Assembly (NCBI GenBank): GCA_016932415.1
Contig: JAFGCX010000001.1
Span: 18,418-82,417, forward strand
Origin: Candidatus Krumholzibacteriota bacterium
Lineage (GTDB): Bacteria; Krumholzibacteriota; Krumholzibacteriia; Krumholzibacteriales; Krumholzibacteriaceae
Direction: 5' to 3'
Length of the DNA stretch: 64,000 nucleotides
Position 1 is the stretch's first letter. Every line of letters begins with the position of its first letter. Below, one piece after another: positions 17,059-27,029 of the stretch. The notes under the pieces were generated by a model. That model was given only the letters and a program-made list of their open reading frames with translations, did not search any database and was not told the DNA's origin. The position numbers and the translations under genes are program-made.

Positions 17059-19863
17059 TTAAAAATTGAAGCCGATGAAGAAATCAAAGTTCGTATCGGC
17101 GGCTATCGTCTTGAAATCGGTCTTCCTGACAAAATTGACCCGTATCACGGGCAGATATCCGAGATTCATCTCCACTCCAGTACCGATGCTTCCTATCCAG
17201 CCGGTATCATAGATGAACCCATCGACCTTGCCCGCATCAACAAAGACCGAACCCCTGAATACGGGAAACTCGATATGTCCGAAAGGGAACCTTATCAGAA
17301 GATCGTCGACAAGAGGAAACCTGAATTCGCTGTTAAGCAGGAAGATAGCCTTTCCGGCGTACTGCCTGAAATCATACCCCCTCAGGTCCCAGGCTCCACC
17401 GAGATAAAAAAGCTGGATATCGCTGCCCCATGCTTTACGCGTCACCAGCCTCTGCGCGAAGACGAACCTGGGGCCGAAATTTATATAATGCCTGAGATCG
17501 AACTGAAAGGTCGTGCTTTCGTATCTCGATCCATTGATGTCGAATGACCTTCCAAGGGATATATTCATCCTGTGTCCGTTGAGCGGCCCTCCCACCGTCC
17601 AGACGATATTATCCGAGGTAAAGGAAAGATGATTCGAGACGAGGGTCGTCTTGCCGACCTGCGTTCCCAGGTAGGTGATATCATCATCTCGTTCCATGTA
17701 TTTAAAGATAGTCTGAAAATCGACCCGCCTGAATCTTGATATCGGGTAGCTCAGGCCGGCCATGACTCCATATCGCCTTTCAAACCTTATCAATCCGTGG
17801 ACCGAACCGATATACCCGGCAAGATGAAATGCGCCGAAAGCGTAGTTCAGCCGCTCTTTTTCGTTTATGTAGGTGAACCCCAGGTTCGCGTTATCCCAGA
17901 AATCAGAAAAATCATCAGAAGCGCTGCCGAAAAGAAACACCAGATGATGATCGCTCATCACGTCGGTAAGAAAGATCTGGGCTCCGTTTCCCATGTACCC
18001 GTAATCAGGATCGACGGAAAAAGCGGCCGCGATCAGATCAAGTCCGAATCTGAGGTTGTAATCCTTGTTGAGGTACACCGATGTCGAATCACTCGGCCTG
18101 GGGTCCCAGGAAATATCGATTTTCCCCGGCATATTCCTGGCGCTGACGATATTATCGTATTCGATTATTTTCCTGTAGACGTGATAGGCTCCTTCGCTGT
18201 ATGCCGAGAGGAGAAAAGTATCGCCATCGTATTCGGGGACAGGTTCAAAGGCCCCTCCGAGGAGGTTTGTCTGCCTGTAGAGGACTCCATCTTTTTGAAG
18301 GTATATGTCAAAGACCCCGTCTCTGTCCGATGAAAAGAGGATCCCGTTCCCGTCAGGCATGTACCTGGGATCGATATCCCTCTGGTGCCCGGCCGTCAGT
18401 CTTGTGATCCGCCTGGTCGCTAGGTCGATTGAGAAAATCGCCTTCTCGTCTCCAGGTTCCCCGCCTGTCCTGTCGGAACTGAATATGATCGTTTTTCCGT
18501 CAGGATGCCAGTCGGGGCTCAGGTCTTCATAATAGTCGTCGGTGATCCTCTCAAGCGTCCCGTCATCGAGATCCTTTATATACAGATCTGTCTTTCCTTT
18601 GTTATCCAGAGCGGAAAATACGACTGATTTTCCATCGCGCGAGATGACGGGAGAATTTATCATCCTGACCTCATCACACCTGACCGATGATATTATCTTT
18701 TCTTCATCCGCGCGGTAGAGGTATATCACATCCCTCTTTCCGGATTTTGAAACGAATACAAGAGTATCATTCCTTGACGATATGCGGCTTCTCAGGAGTG
18801 GTATCGATTCAAACCTGTCACTCCTTCCTCCTTCTATGATTGTCCTTTTTTTCTGCCTCCCCCTCTTGTCTTTTTCAAGTTCGAATATATCGATACTTCC
18901 CAGCCCGAATCCGGTGCAGAACGTTCTATCCTTCGAATCAGAACCCCTTATTGAAGCGGGATGATTTTCAAAAGACCTTTCTTCCGGCGAAAGCCTTTCG
19001 AGTATTTCAAAAGCCTGTCTTCGTGTCATCACGGACGGATAATATCTTTTCTTGAGGTATTCCCGGTAATCCCTGTCGAGGCGGTTCTGGCCGATGCCTA
19101 TCGTGCTGAGCAGGATCAGGTCGAATTTGTCCGATTTCCACCAGTTCTCATGGATCATCCTTATTGCATCATCACCGAACCTCGTCGCGATATAGTGAAG
19201 TACCGATTCTCCATGTTTGTACATCATATAAGTTCCCATTATCCGCCACAGGTCGTCGAGGTAGTATAACCTGTCTGTAATGACCGCGTCGCGCATGAAC
19301 ATCTCGGCTTCGCTGTCCATCCCGCGAAGGGCGAGGAATTCCGCGAGACCTTCAGTAAACCAGAGAGGCGGATGCATGTATGTGTATCTTCGTTGCCTGT
19401 GCATCACGACACGAAGTTTTTCAAGCATGAATACGTGTACCATTTCGTGCCTGAATACTCTCTTGAGCTTCCCATAAGATCCCATGAAAGGGATCGCGAC
19501 CCGTCCCTTGATGAATTCAGTGAACCCTCCCGTTCCTTCAGATATGGTGTAAGGTATTATATTCGTCTCCTTGAAATCGTGATGCGTTCCATAAAGAATT
19601 ATGGGGACGCGCCTCTCGATTTCCAGGTCGAAGAAAGCAGAATATTCCTCATAGACTTCTTCGGCCATACCGGCGATGAACTCGGCGATAGCCAGCTCGT
19701 CGGGATAGTAATAGATATCCATGTGCTCGGTCTCAATAACCCGCCATCCTTTTGGGTAGTATTGTACTTTGTTTTTTCCGAATGGATACTGGGCATTTGA
19801 CGGGGCGGGATTCAGAATGGCGAGAACAGTGATGAAATACAGAATTACTCGGACTCTCCGCAT
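17059..19863 (-). CDS. Outer-membrane protein: metalloprotease, beta-propeller and BamA-like barrel
   Basis: Predicted secreted outer-membrane protein of 934 residues, function unknown. The ATG at 19863 follows AGGAGG and opens a signal peptide (about 1-24, ending SNA/Q). Residues 40-260 contain a gluzincin zinc site, HEMVH at 139-143, with WFTEGLAEF about 28 residues later supplying the third ligand. Residues about 330-600 hold TolB/DPP-like propeller repeats (SRDGKSVVFSA, HPDGKTIIFSSDR, MPDGNGILFSSDRDG). From about 610 the chain is beta-rich and ends like an Omp85-type barrel (WDLRGYDFRQY, NSEFRFPL, GSVFVDAGKV, terminal FIGFNF). No POTRA repeats are evident. It could cleave exported proteins at the cell surface or periplasmic face. 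It lies 57 nt after dapF. Confidence 0.75.
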   Translation of the reverse strand: MRRVRVILYFITVLAILNPAPSNAQYPFGKNKVQYYPKGWRVIETEHMDIYYYPDELAIAEFIAGMAEEVYEEYSAFFDLEIERRVPIILYGTHHDFKETNIIPYTISEGTGGFTEFIKGRVAIPFMGSYGKLKRVFRHEMVHVFMLEKLRVVMHRQRRYTYMHPPLWFTEGLAEFLALRGMDSEAEMFMRDAVITDRLYYLDDLWRIMGTYMMYKHGESVLHYIATRFGDDAIRMIHENWWKSDKFDLILLSTIGIGQNRLDRDYREYLKKRYYPSVMTRRQAFEILERLSPEERSFENHPASIRGSDSKDRTFCTGFGLGSIDIFELEKDKRGRQKKRTIIEGGRSDRFESIPLLRSRISSRNDTLVFVSKSGKRDVIYLYRADEEKIISSVRCDEVRMINSPVISRDGKSVVFSALDNKGKTDLYIKDLDDGTLERITDDYYEDLSPDWHPDGKTIIFSSDRTGGEPGDEKAIFSIDLATRRITRLTAGHQRDIDPRYMPDGNGILFSSDRDGVFDIYLQKDGVLYRQTNLLGGAFEPVPEYDGDTFLLSAYSEGAYHVYRKIIEYDNIVSARNMPGKIDISWDPRPSDSTSVYLNKDYNLRFGLDLIAAAFSVDPDYGYMGNGAQIFLTDVMSDHHLVFLFGSASDDFSDFWDNANLGFTYINEKERLNYAFGAFHLAGYIGSVHGLIRFERRYGVMAGLSYPISRFRRVDFQTIFKYMERDDDITYLGTQVGKTTLVSNHLSFTSDNIVWTVGGPLNGHRMNISLGRSFDINGSRYESTTFQFDLRHYINFGPRFVFAQRLVTRKAWGSDIQLFYLGGAWDLRGYDFRQYAGKAIFLLNSEFRFPLVDDLLIRFPFGHIEFPVFRGSVFVDAGKVDGFIYDTGWIGSIGTGVEMNLGYLPVIRVNFVRKTDFKTIAADTNFDFFIGFNF

Positions 19864-19920
19864 ATATCCTCCTGGCAGGTCACAATCAAATCTGTGAGAA
19901 TCCGCAGAAGATATCAAGAC

Positions 19921-20748
19921 TTATCGTTCGTATCCCGTTACCGGTATCGTTCCGGTGAAAGATACGACTGCCGGGCCGGACAGGTGACAATCGGTCGCAC
20001 CCGTATCGTCAAGAGTGAATTCAACCTGCAGGATATCCCCGCCCGAAGTCTCGCAGCTTACCGGAGATGACGTCAGGCCCATTTTTGATGTGATCACCGA
20101 GATAGCGACGGCTCCCGTACCGCAAGCCAGGGTCTCATCTTCCACTCCTCTTTCATATGTCCTGTACGAGAGCGAATGCCTGCCGCGCACCGTTACGAGG
20201 TTGAAGTTCGTTCCTTCCGGAGCGAAAGCCCGATCGTTGCGTATCAACCTCGCGAGAGCGAGGAACCGCTCACCGCCTATCTTCCGGACGTCTTCGTCAA
20301 GAAGCATCGCGTGAGGGACCCCGCAAATGGCGAACCACGGTTTTAGATCCGATCCTTCAAGCTTCAATGAGCCTGAAACCCGATCGACTCTTCCGATCAG
20401 TATCTTTACGCCATCATCGAGTATCTCCGCCCTGATATCACCTGAACCGGTCGCGAACGACATCCTTTTTCCCGCGATTTTCCTGTTGTAGGCGAATAAA
20501 GCGGCGCATCTTGCCCCGTTACCGCACATCTGAGCTTCTCCGCCGTCGCGGTTGAAATACCGCATGCGAAAATCACGGTGGTCGTCAGGCTGTATCAGGA
20601 TCAGGCCGTCAGCTCCTATGCCGGTATGAAGTCTGCAGAGAGATTCGATGAGCCTGGGTGAGATATCAGGACGGCGTTCAGGATCGTCGATCATGATAAA
20701 ATCGTTACCTGCTCCATGCATCTTTTCGAAATATATATTATCGCTCAT
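19921..20748 (-). CDS. dapF: DapF, diaminopimelate epimerase
   Basis: Converts LL- to meso-diaminopimelate for lysine and peptidoglycan synthesis. Both catalytic cysteines are present, C75 in MCGNGARC and C209 in LACGTGAVA, along with the HGAGNDF N-terminal motif. The length (275) is normal. GGAGAAGG precedes the ATG. The gene overlaps the upstream lipoprotein gene by 11 nt. Confidence 0.95.
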   Translation of the reverse strand: MSDNIYFEKMHGAGNDFIMIDDPERRPDISPRLIESLCRLHTGIGADGLILIQPDDHRDFRMRYFNRDGGEAQMCGNGARCAALFAYNRKIAGKRMSFATGSGDIRAEILDDGVKILIGRVDRVSGSLKLEGSDLKPWFAICGVPHAMLLDEDVRKIGGERFLALARLIRNDRAFAPEGTNFNLVTVRGRHSLSYRTYERGVEDETLACGTGAVAISVITSKMGLTSSPVSCETSGGDILQVEFTLDDTGATDCHLSGPAVVSFTGTIPVTGYER

Positions 20749-21808
20749 CCTTCTCCCACGTTGTCAGTTCAACGGTAGCGAGGACCCTGGCTTCACCCGG
20801 GTCTATCTTAAGCGTATCGGCACTGATGACAAACGGCTCAGCGAGGACTTTTGTTGAATCCTCAGGATCAGTATATTCACCGGGGATGGAATCGGGTTTC
20901 AAATCTATGAAAGATATCCACTGATATATACCGGGAACTGCCTTTCTTACGAAATAACTGCCCGTCGTATCCGCCTGCGCGTAGTAAAAGATATCTTCCT
21001 TTTCCAGGTTGTTGAATCTTACCGCTCCCTGACCCGGAAACGCCGTCATGTTCCGGATCACTCCCTTTATTGTGCCCGGTTCGTCAGGATCGATTATATT
21101 CATATCGACACTCCCGATCGACCGATCGAGGGAAGAGAGAAGAATAGTATCAGGGTATGCTGTCGCGAATTCTTTTCCAGCCGAATACCTGCCATCAGAA
21201 TCCTTGTCGATAAAAGACCATACAAGGTATCTGTTTCCTCCGGCCGGCAGCGCTCGGAACCGGTAATCACCGAATTTGTCAGCAAAAGCGGTCCTTGATT
21301 CCTTTTCCCTGTAAAGATCCGATATCGTGTCCTCGCTGATTCTCACGAGGCGCGCCACGCCACTGGAATCAGGTCTCTGCTTGAAAAGTATCTTTCCGGA
21401 TATCTCTCCCGATTCAAGAGAATCTGAAGTGGAAAAAAAGAAGATGTGATTCTTCCTGCTGACGACAAGGTGATCATCCTTGAACCCTGATTTGATAAGC
21501 ACGCAGATCGTCGTTTCCGGAAGTTCCTCGCGGAAATTGATGACCAGGTCGGTCCCCCTTGTGTATATCTTCTCAAAATCAAGGGCCGGATATGTCTCGA
21601 TCCGGCTCTTGAAACTCTCGCCATCGACTTTTTCGGAGAAGGAAATAACGACATCGGATTCCCTTCCCACTCCGGTCGAATCTGCAGTAGGGGATGTCGA
21701 GATGACAGATGGAGGAGTCTTGTCCTCAGGCCCCCCCGTCGGCGGTTTCACGACCGCGCAGGCGGTCATCAACAAGAATACGGCCGAAAATATAAATCGT
21801 GTCCTCAA
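20738..21808 (-). CDS. Ig-like domain lipoprotein of FCB type
   Basis: Predicted envelope lipoprotein. A signal peptide ends in a lipobox (FLLMTAC, Cys17), and the mature start VVKPPTGGPEDKTPP closely resembles Ig-like (Big_5) lipoproteins common in Bacteroidota. An Ig-like domain covers about 30-130 (STSPTADSTGV, VVISFSEKVD); the rest is beta-rich with carboxypeptidase-regulatory-like segments (GDYRFRALPAGGNRYLVWSFIDKDSDG). The start is a TTG with GGAG upstream, 3 nt after the argF stop. Role unknown; probably an outer-membrane-anchored structural or binding protein. Confidence 0.8.
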   Translation of the reverse strand: MRTRFIFSAVFLLMTACAVVKPPTGGPEDKTPPSVISTSPTADSTGVGRESDVVISFSEKVDGESFKSRIETYPALDFEKIYTRGTDLVINFREELPETTICVLIKSGFKDDHLVVSRKNHIFFFSTSDSLESGEISGKILFKQRPDSSGVARLVRISEDTISDLYREKESRTAFADKFGDYRFRALPAGGNRYLVWSFIDKDSDGRYSAGKEFATAYPDTILLSSLDRSIGSVDMNIIDPDEPGTIKGVIRNMTAFPGQGAVRFNNLEKEDIFYYAQADTTGSYFVRKAVPGIYQWISFIDLKPDSIPGEYTDPEDSTKVLAEPFVISADTLKIDPGEARVLATVELTTWEKDER

Positions 21809-21811
21809 ACT

Positions 21812-22750
21812 CTATAACTCCCTGTCCGTCGGCATAAGCAGGGCTATGATCGCCCTCTGGATATGAAGCCTGTTTTCTGCCTCATCGTAGACGACCGAAT
21901 TCGCGCTGTCGATAACGGAATCTGTCACTTCTTCGCCTCTGTGAGCTGGCAGGCAATGCATGAAGAGGGCATCGCTTTTAGCCATACCCATCAGGCGGTC
22001 ATTCACCTGGTATTCTTTGAATTTTTCAAGCCTCTGAGCTTTCTCCGCCTCCTGCCCCATACTGGTCCACACGTCTGCGTAGACGACATCGGCGTCTTTG
22101 ACTGCTTCTGCCGGATCTTCTATCCATTCATAATCGGGATTGCCGTCGTTGGCCACCTCTTTGACGAATGAATCGTCGATCTGATATCCGGCGGGAGATG
22201 TCAGGACGAATTTGAATGGAAATCTCGCCGCGGCGTTCAACCAGCTTCTAGATACGTTGTTTCCATCTCCAATGAATACTATCTTCTGCCCCTCGATCGA
22301 ACCGCGATGCTCGATCACCGTCATTATGTCACCCATTATCTGACAAGGGTGCAGCAGGTCTGTCAATCCGTTGATCACCGGAACAGTCGAGTTCGCGGCA
22401 AGTTCTTCGACCATCTTCTGATCGAACGTCCTGATCATGATACCGTCGATGAATCTTGAGAGCACTTCGCCGACATCTTTGGGAGCTTCCCTCGTTCCGA
22501 TTCCTATCTCCTTGTCCGTAATATAAAGGCTGGTACCTCCCAGCTGGGTTATCGCCACTTCGAAACTGATCCTCGTCCTGAGACTCGGTTTATGGAAGAT
22601 ACACCCGAGGACCCTTCCCGGATGAGTAGGAGGAAGGGTGAAATTCCTGGCCAGCGGCTTCTGCTTTTTGCACAAGGCAAATATCTTTTCAAGCTCTTCC
22701 GTTGAGAAATCCCTGATTGATAGAAAATCCTTTTTGCTTAATTTCGACAT
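21812..22750 (-). CDS. argF: ArgF, ornithine carbamoyltransferase
   Basis: Makes citrulline from ornithine and carbamoyl phosphate. The carbamoyl-phosphate motif reads FHKPSLRTRISFE, HPCQ is present (LLHPCQIMGD), and the ornithine-side motif HCLPAHRGEEVT is intact, which favours ornithine over aspartate carbamoyltransferase. Of two adjacent ATGs I take the second (22750), which has better spacing from AGGAGG. The gene follows hslU by 8 nt, an unusual place for an arginine gene. Confidence 0.9.
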   Translation of the reverse strand: MSKLSKKDFLSIRDFSTEELEKIFALCKKQKPLARNFTLPPTHPGRVLGCIFHKPSLRTRISFEVAITQLGGTSLYITDKEIGIGTREAPKDVGEVLSRFIDGIMIRTFDQKMVEELAANSTVPVINGLTDLLHPCQIMGDIMTVIEHRGSIEGQKIVFIGDGNNVSRSWLNAAARFPFKFVLTSPAGYQIDDSFVKEVANDGNPDYEWIEDPAEAVKDADVVYADVWTSMGQEAEKAQRLEKFKEYQVNDRLMGMAKSDALFMHCLPAHRGEEVTDSVIDSANSVVYDEAENRLHIQRAIIALLMPTDREL

Positions 22751-22758
22751 CATCCCTC

Positions 22759-24099
22759 CTAAAGAATGTAGTTAGCAAGATCGTCATCTTCAGCGATCTT
22801 TTCGAGTTTATCCCTCACTGTCTTTTCGTTTATAGTGACCTTACTCTTCCCTTCATCCGGCAGGTCGTAGAGAAGATCCTCGAGAAGGCTGCTCAGGATC
22901 GTGTGCAGTCTCCTCGCCCCGATATTCTGCATCTTCTGATTGACCCTGAAAGCAAGGGAAGCTATCTCTTTTATAGCTCCGCGTGTGAATCTGATCGAAC
23001 AACCCTCCGTCTCGATCAAAGCGGTATACTGCTTGATCAGGGCGTTCTCAGGCTCAAGAAGTATCCTTTCGAAATCGGCCGCGCTGAGAGCCTTGAGTTC
23101 CACCCTTATCGGAAATCTACCCTGCAGTTCCGGCACGAGGTCGGAAGGTTTCGACATGTGAAAAGCACCCGCCGCCATGAAGAGGATATGATCTGTTTTC
23201 ACCGTTCCATGCTTGGTGTTTACACTGGACCCCTCGATTATTGGAAGAATATCCCTCTGCACTCCCTCCCTGGAGACATCCGGACCATGACTGCTTCCCG
23301 TCCTGGCGATCTTGTCTATCTCGTCTATAAATACGATCCCTGACTCTTCAACCGCCCTGACAGCCCTTGAAACGATCGTATCGATATCGACAAGATTCTC
23401 CTTTTCTTCCTGAACAAGAATCTTTCTCGCCTCCAGCACCGATACCCGCCGACCCTTTTTTTTCTTTGGGATTATCCTGTCCATACCTTCGGGGAATTTT
23501 ACTCCCATCTCTTCGAATCCGGCTCCGGTAAATATCTCGATCATCGGGTTTGACCTGTCAACGATCTCAATTGTGACCTCTCGCGCGTCTAGGTCTCCCT
23601 GCCGGAGTTTTACTTTCAACTTTTCTTTGGTGCGGGCCCTTCTTTCGTCGGCTTCAGGGTCGTCTTTCAGCACGGAGACGGATCTTGCCGGCAGGAGCAG
23701 TTCCAGGATCTTTTCTTCTGCTATTTCCAGAGCTCTTTCCTCGACCTCGACAAAAAGGCTTTCCTTCTCCATGTTAATGCTTATCTCTACCAGGTCCCTG
23801 ATCATCGATTCGACGTCTCTGCCGACATATCCGACTTCGGTGAATTTCGTCGCCTCGACCTTTATGAAGGGAGCCTGGGCAAGTTTAGCCAGCCTTCTTG
23901 CGATCTCGGTCTTTCCGACTCCCGTCGGCCCTATCATTATGATATTGTTCGGAAGTATCTCCTCCTTGAGGCCCTCCCCGACTCTCTTCCTTCTCCAACG
24001 GTTCCGTAGCGCGATAGCTACGGACTTTTTAGCTTCATCCTGCCCGATAATATATTTATCCAGCTCCTGTACGATCTCGCGTGGAGTGAATTCCTTCAT
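22759..24099 (-). CDS. hslU: HslU, ATPase subunit of the HslUV protease
   Basis: AAA+ unfoldase that feeds proteins into HslV. Walker A is GPTGVGKTE, Walker B IVFIDEIDKI; the N-terminal TPREIVQELDKYIIGQ and the I-domain insertion are typical, and the tail ends in the ANYIL motif that docks on HslV. Length 446 is normal. GAGGT precedes the ATG; 10 nt separate it from hslV. Confidence 0.96.
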   Translation of the reverse strand: MKEFTPREIVQELDKYIIGQDEAKKSVAIALRNRWRRKRVGEGLKEEILPNNIIMIGPTGVGKTEIARRLAKLAQAPFIKVEATKFTEVGYVGRDVESMIRDLVEISINMEKESLFVEVEERALEIAEEKILELLLPARSVSVLKDDPEADERRARTKEKLKVKLRQGDLDAREVTIEIVDRSNPMIEIFTGAGFEEMGVKFPEGMDRIIPKKKKGRRVSVLEARKILVQEEKENLVDIDTIVSRAVRAVEESGIVFIDEIDKIARTGSSHGPDVSREGVQRDILPIIEGSSVNTKHGTVKTDHILFMAAGAFHMSKPSDLVPELQGRFPIRVELKALSAADFERILLEPENALIKQYTALIETEGCSIRFTRGAIKEIASLAFRVNQKMQNIGARRLHTILSSLLEDLLYDLPDEGKSKVTINEKTVRDKLEKIAEDDDLANYIL

Positions 24100-24109
24100 C
24101 TCGACTACC

Positions 24110-24637
24110 TCATATCGTTTCGATGGTGATGTTGTCGTTGGTGTATATACAGATCTCCGAAGCGATTCTAAGTGCCTCGGCCACGATCTCCGCGGCCGGC
24201 AGTTTCGAGTGTTTTCTCAATGCCCTTGCCGCCGCCAGGGCGAAGGGACCTCCCGAGCCTATCGCGAGGATACCGTCATCCGGCTCGACGACATCCCCCC
24301 TTCCCGAGATTATAAGTGAATGTTTTGAATCTATCACTGCGAGGAGAGCTTCGAGATTTCGAAGCACCTTGTCGCTTCTCCATTCCTTTGCCGTCTCGAC
24401 GGCGGCTTTCATAAGATTATTATTGTACTGTTCGAGTTTTCCCTCAAACTTGGAAAAAAGGGTCATCGCGTCGGCGGTGCTTCCGGCAAATCCGGCAAGG
24501 ACCTGGCCATTGCCAAGGCTTCTGATCTTCTTAGCTCCGTGCTTGACTACCGTGGCTCCGAAAGTGACCTGTCCGTCTCCTCCGATGGCGACGTTTTTTC
24601 CTTCTCTCATGCCAAGAATCGTCGTTCCTTTAAACAT
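24110..24637 (-). CDS. hslV: HslV, proteolytic subunit of the HslUV protease
   Basis: Threonine peptidase with a proteasome-like fold. I place the start at the ATG at 24637 (MFKGTTILG): GGAGG lies just upstream and an upstream in-frame GTG is inside that site. Cleavage after a 4-residue propeptide would expose the catalytic Thr5, as in other HslV proteins with short propeptides. GDGQVTFG and the [14 protein letters not shown] segment are diagnostic. It forms a two-gene unit with hslU next to xerC, as in many bacteria. Confidence 0.96.
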   Translation of the reverse strand: MFKGTTILGMREGKNVAIGGDGQVTFGATVVKHGAKKIRSLGNGQVLAGFAGSTADAMTLFSKFEGKLEQYNNNLMKAAVETAKEWRSDKVLRNLEALLAVIDSKHSLIISGRGDVVEPDDGILAIGSGGPFALAAARALRKHSKLPAAEIVAEALRIASEICIYTNDNITIETI

Positions 24638-24751
24638 TTCACCCTCCACACTGGGACTTCCGAATTAATATATTCAAATAGCCCGTACAATCAACCGATT
24701 ATTTCCCAAAGCCTTGACGCGATCCTGACAACTGGCGGTCTTACCATGATC

Positions 24752-25687
24752 TCAGGCTCTCGGATGCGCCTTGTCATATATCTCCCGAAGCCTTTCAGTG
24801 GTGACATGCGTGTAGATCTGCGTCGTAGAGAGATTCGCGTGCCCGAGAAGGTCCTGGACCGCTCTGAGGTCAGCCCCCGCGTCTAGAAGATGCGTAGCGA
24901 ACGTATGCCGCAGCACATGCGGGCTCATCTTTGACATCGTTCCGACCTGCTGCAGATATTTCTTCACGATCCTCTGTATCGTTCTCCTGCTGATCCTCTT
25001 TCCGCCGGGGCCGGAGATAAGAGGCCGGTTGTTCTCTCCTCCAAGAAACTCTATACTCCGGGACCTGTCGTTGAAGACCGACCGCGGGACCCCGTATTCA
25101 TTCTCAATATACCTTTTAAGGGATATCGCCGCTTCTCCTGATAGCGGAAGAAGCCTTTCCTTGTTTCGCTTGCCGAGGACCCTTATCACGCAACTGCTGA
25201 AATCGCAGTCTCCGGTATCACACCCTGTCAATTCGGCGAGCCTCATCCCTGTTCCATAGAGAAGTTCCAGGACCGCCCTGTCGCGAATTCCCTTTTTGCT
25301 TGTAAGATCAGGTATATCCATCATCTTCTGCATTATCTCCCTCGCGGCGAATACCGGAAGATCCCTCCCTCTCTTCGGATTGGACATACCCGAGACGGGA
25401 TTTTTCTCAAGGACTCCTTCTTTTACGCAGAAAGAGAAGAAAGATTTAAGTGAAGCTATCTTTCTTGAGACGCTTCTCGCCGAATATCCGTTTCTTGACA
25501 ATGATCCAAGAAAAGATCTGACACAGAAGGAGTCTATCTCTTTGAATCGCGGCCTCGACCCCGTCTGGTCCCTGACATGATCGAGGAACTGCAGAAGGTC
25601 CCCTTCATAAGCTCTCAGAGTAGCTTCAGAGACCCTTCGTTCGATCCCCAGATAAATGATGTATTTCTTTAAAAGATCGATCATCAT
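24752..25687 (-). CDS. xerC: XerC-like tyrosine recombinase
   Basis: Second tyrosine recombinase of the window, 311 residues. Catalytic residues: R in GTGMRLAELTG, K in LGKRNKERLLP, HVLRHTFATH, and LLGHANLSTTQIYTH with H and nucleophilic Tyr. The N-terminal domain resembles XerC (RRVSEATLRAYEGDL). Its place between trmFO and hslV matches the gid-codV-clpQ-clpY order of Firmicutes, which supports XerC/CodV. The 114-nt gap before hslV shows no convincing terminator. Confidence 0.88.
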   Translation of the reverse strand: MMIDLLKKYIIYLGIERRVSEATLRAYEGDLLQFLDHVRDQTGSRPRFKEIDSFCVRSFLGSLSRNGYSARSVSRKIASLKSFFSFCVKEGVLEKNPVSGMSNPKRGRDLPVFAAREIMQKMMDIPDLTSKKGIRDRAVLELLYGTGMRLAELTGCDTGDCDFSSCVIRVLGKRNKERLLPLSGEAAISLKRYIENEYGVPRSVFNDRSRSIEFLGGENNRPLISGPGGKRISRRTIQRIVKKYLQQVGTMSKMSPHVLRHTFATHLLDAGADLRAVQDLLGHANLSTTQIYTHVTTERLREIYDKAHPRA

Positions 25688-25736
25688 CCGGTGAATATAT
25701 CACAGTGATAATCATGCTTACAAGATATTACGGGAA

Positions 25737-27029
25737 TCACACTTTACCCAGAAATCCGGCGATCGCCGAGAGAGATCTTTCGTATTTTAGTGATTTCCTG
25801 TCTGTTCTCTTTCCCTGGACCGGAGGAAGGATCCCGAAGTTGGCGTTCATCGGCTGGAAAGGAGCCGGCGCGTTCGCCAGGTGACGCTGAAGAGCTCCGA
25901 GGATCGTCTCTTGTGGAAAGATCTCCTCTTTTTTACCCCTGCTCCTGTTGAAAAGATTCCTCGCCGTAAGCAATCCGTGAGCTATGGATTCGACATACCC
26001 TTCGACGCCGGTCATCTGGCCCGAAAAATAGATCCCGTCGTGCTGTCTTGACATCTGAACGCTATCGAGCAGCCTGGGCGAATCGATATATGTATTCCGG
26101 TGGATCGATCCCCAGCGCAGTATTTCCGCATTTTCCAGACCTGGTATTATTTTCATGAGTTCTTTCTGGCCCTGTCTCGTCATTCTTGTCTGAAAACCGA
26201 CAAGCCCGGCCATTGTACCGCTATGAGTCTCCTGTCTCAGTTGCAGGACGGCGTATGGTTCCTTTCCGGTGCGGGGATCTGTCAGGCCCTTTGGCTTGAG
26301 AGGCCCGTACCTTAGGGTCTCCTTTCCCCTTTCAGCCAGTACCTCTATCGGAAGACACGCGTCGAAATATTTCTTTTCCTCAAATTCATGTACTGGCGCG
26401 AGAGAAGCGCCGGAGAGAAACCTGATCAATTCATCGTATTGTTCCTTTTCGAAGGGGACATTCCAGTAATCAGCCGTTCCCTTGTCATACCTTGAAGCTT
26501 TGAAGACGCGCGAGTGATCGATGCTCTCCACATTGACCGATATCGATATGGCGTCGTAGAAGAACAGCGTTTCACTGGAATATCTTTCAATAATGGAATC
26601 GGAAAGGTCTTTTGATGTCAACGGTCCGGTGGCGATTATCGCTGGCCCCTCGATATCAAGATTCTTTTGTTCTTTACGGATGATATCGATATTTTCGTGA
26701 TTTTCGATAGCGGAAGTGACGCTGGAACCGAACGCATCCCTGTCGACAGCCAGAGCGTGCCCGGCAGGGATCATATTCTTTCTTGCCAGATCAAGAAGCC
26801 TGCAGCCGAGGATATCCAGTTCTTTTTTCAAAAGTCCGGAAGCAGTCTGAGGCGATTCGGATTTAAGGGAATTGGAGCATACCAGCTCGGCCAGAAAGGC
26901 CGTTTTGTGAGCGGGAGTATTTGACACAGGCCGCATTTCCAGAAGACGGACTCTCATTCCCCTGTCGGCCAGCTGGAGGGCGGCTTCAGAACCAGCAAGA
27001 CCCCCGCCGACGACAGTCGCGTCGTACAT
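25737..27029 (-). CDS. trmFO: TrmFO, folate-dependent tRNA m5U54 methyltransferase
   Basis: Flavoprotein that methylates U54 of the T-loop using methylene-THF and FADH2. The FAD-binding motif GGGLAGSEAALQLADRG follows the start directly, so the ATG at 27029 is correct and the longer upstream reading (30 extra residues inside topA) is not. Further motifs: ELVCSNSLKSE, FQTRMTRQGQKE and YFSGQMTGVEGYVES. Length 430 is usual. The start overlaps the topA stop by one base (TGATG). Confidence 0.94.
   Translation of the reverse strand: MYDATVVGGGLAGSEAALQLADRGMRVRLLEMRPVSNTPAHKTAFLAELVCSNSLKSESPQTASGLLKKELDILGCRLLDLARKNMIPAGHALAVDRDAFGSSVTSAIENHENIDIIRKEQKNLDIEGPAIIATGPLTSKDLSDSIIERYSSETLFFYDAISISVNVESIDHSRVFKASRYDKGTADYWNVPFEKEQYDELIRFLSGASLAPVHEFEEKKYFDACLPIEVLAERGKETLRYGPLKPKGLTDPRTGKEPYAVLQLRQETHSGTMAGLVGFQTRMTRQGQKELMKIIPGLENAEILRWGSIHRNTYIDSPRLLDSVQMSRQHDGIYFSGQMTGVEGYVESIAHGLLTARNLFNRSRGKKEEIFPQETILGALQRHLANAPAPFQPMNANFGILPPVQGKRTDRKSLKYERSLSAIAGFLGKV

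Noticed and set aside
10334-25687. Integrated mobile element bounded by the two tyrosine recombinases
   Set aside because: Both are XerC/XerD-like housekeeping recombinases set in conserved gene neighbourhoods; no attachment repeats or phage genes lie between them.
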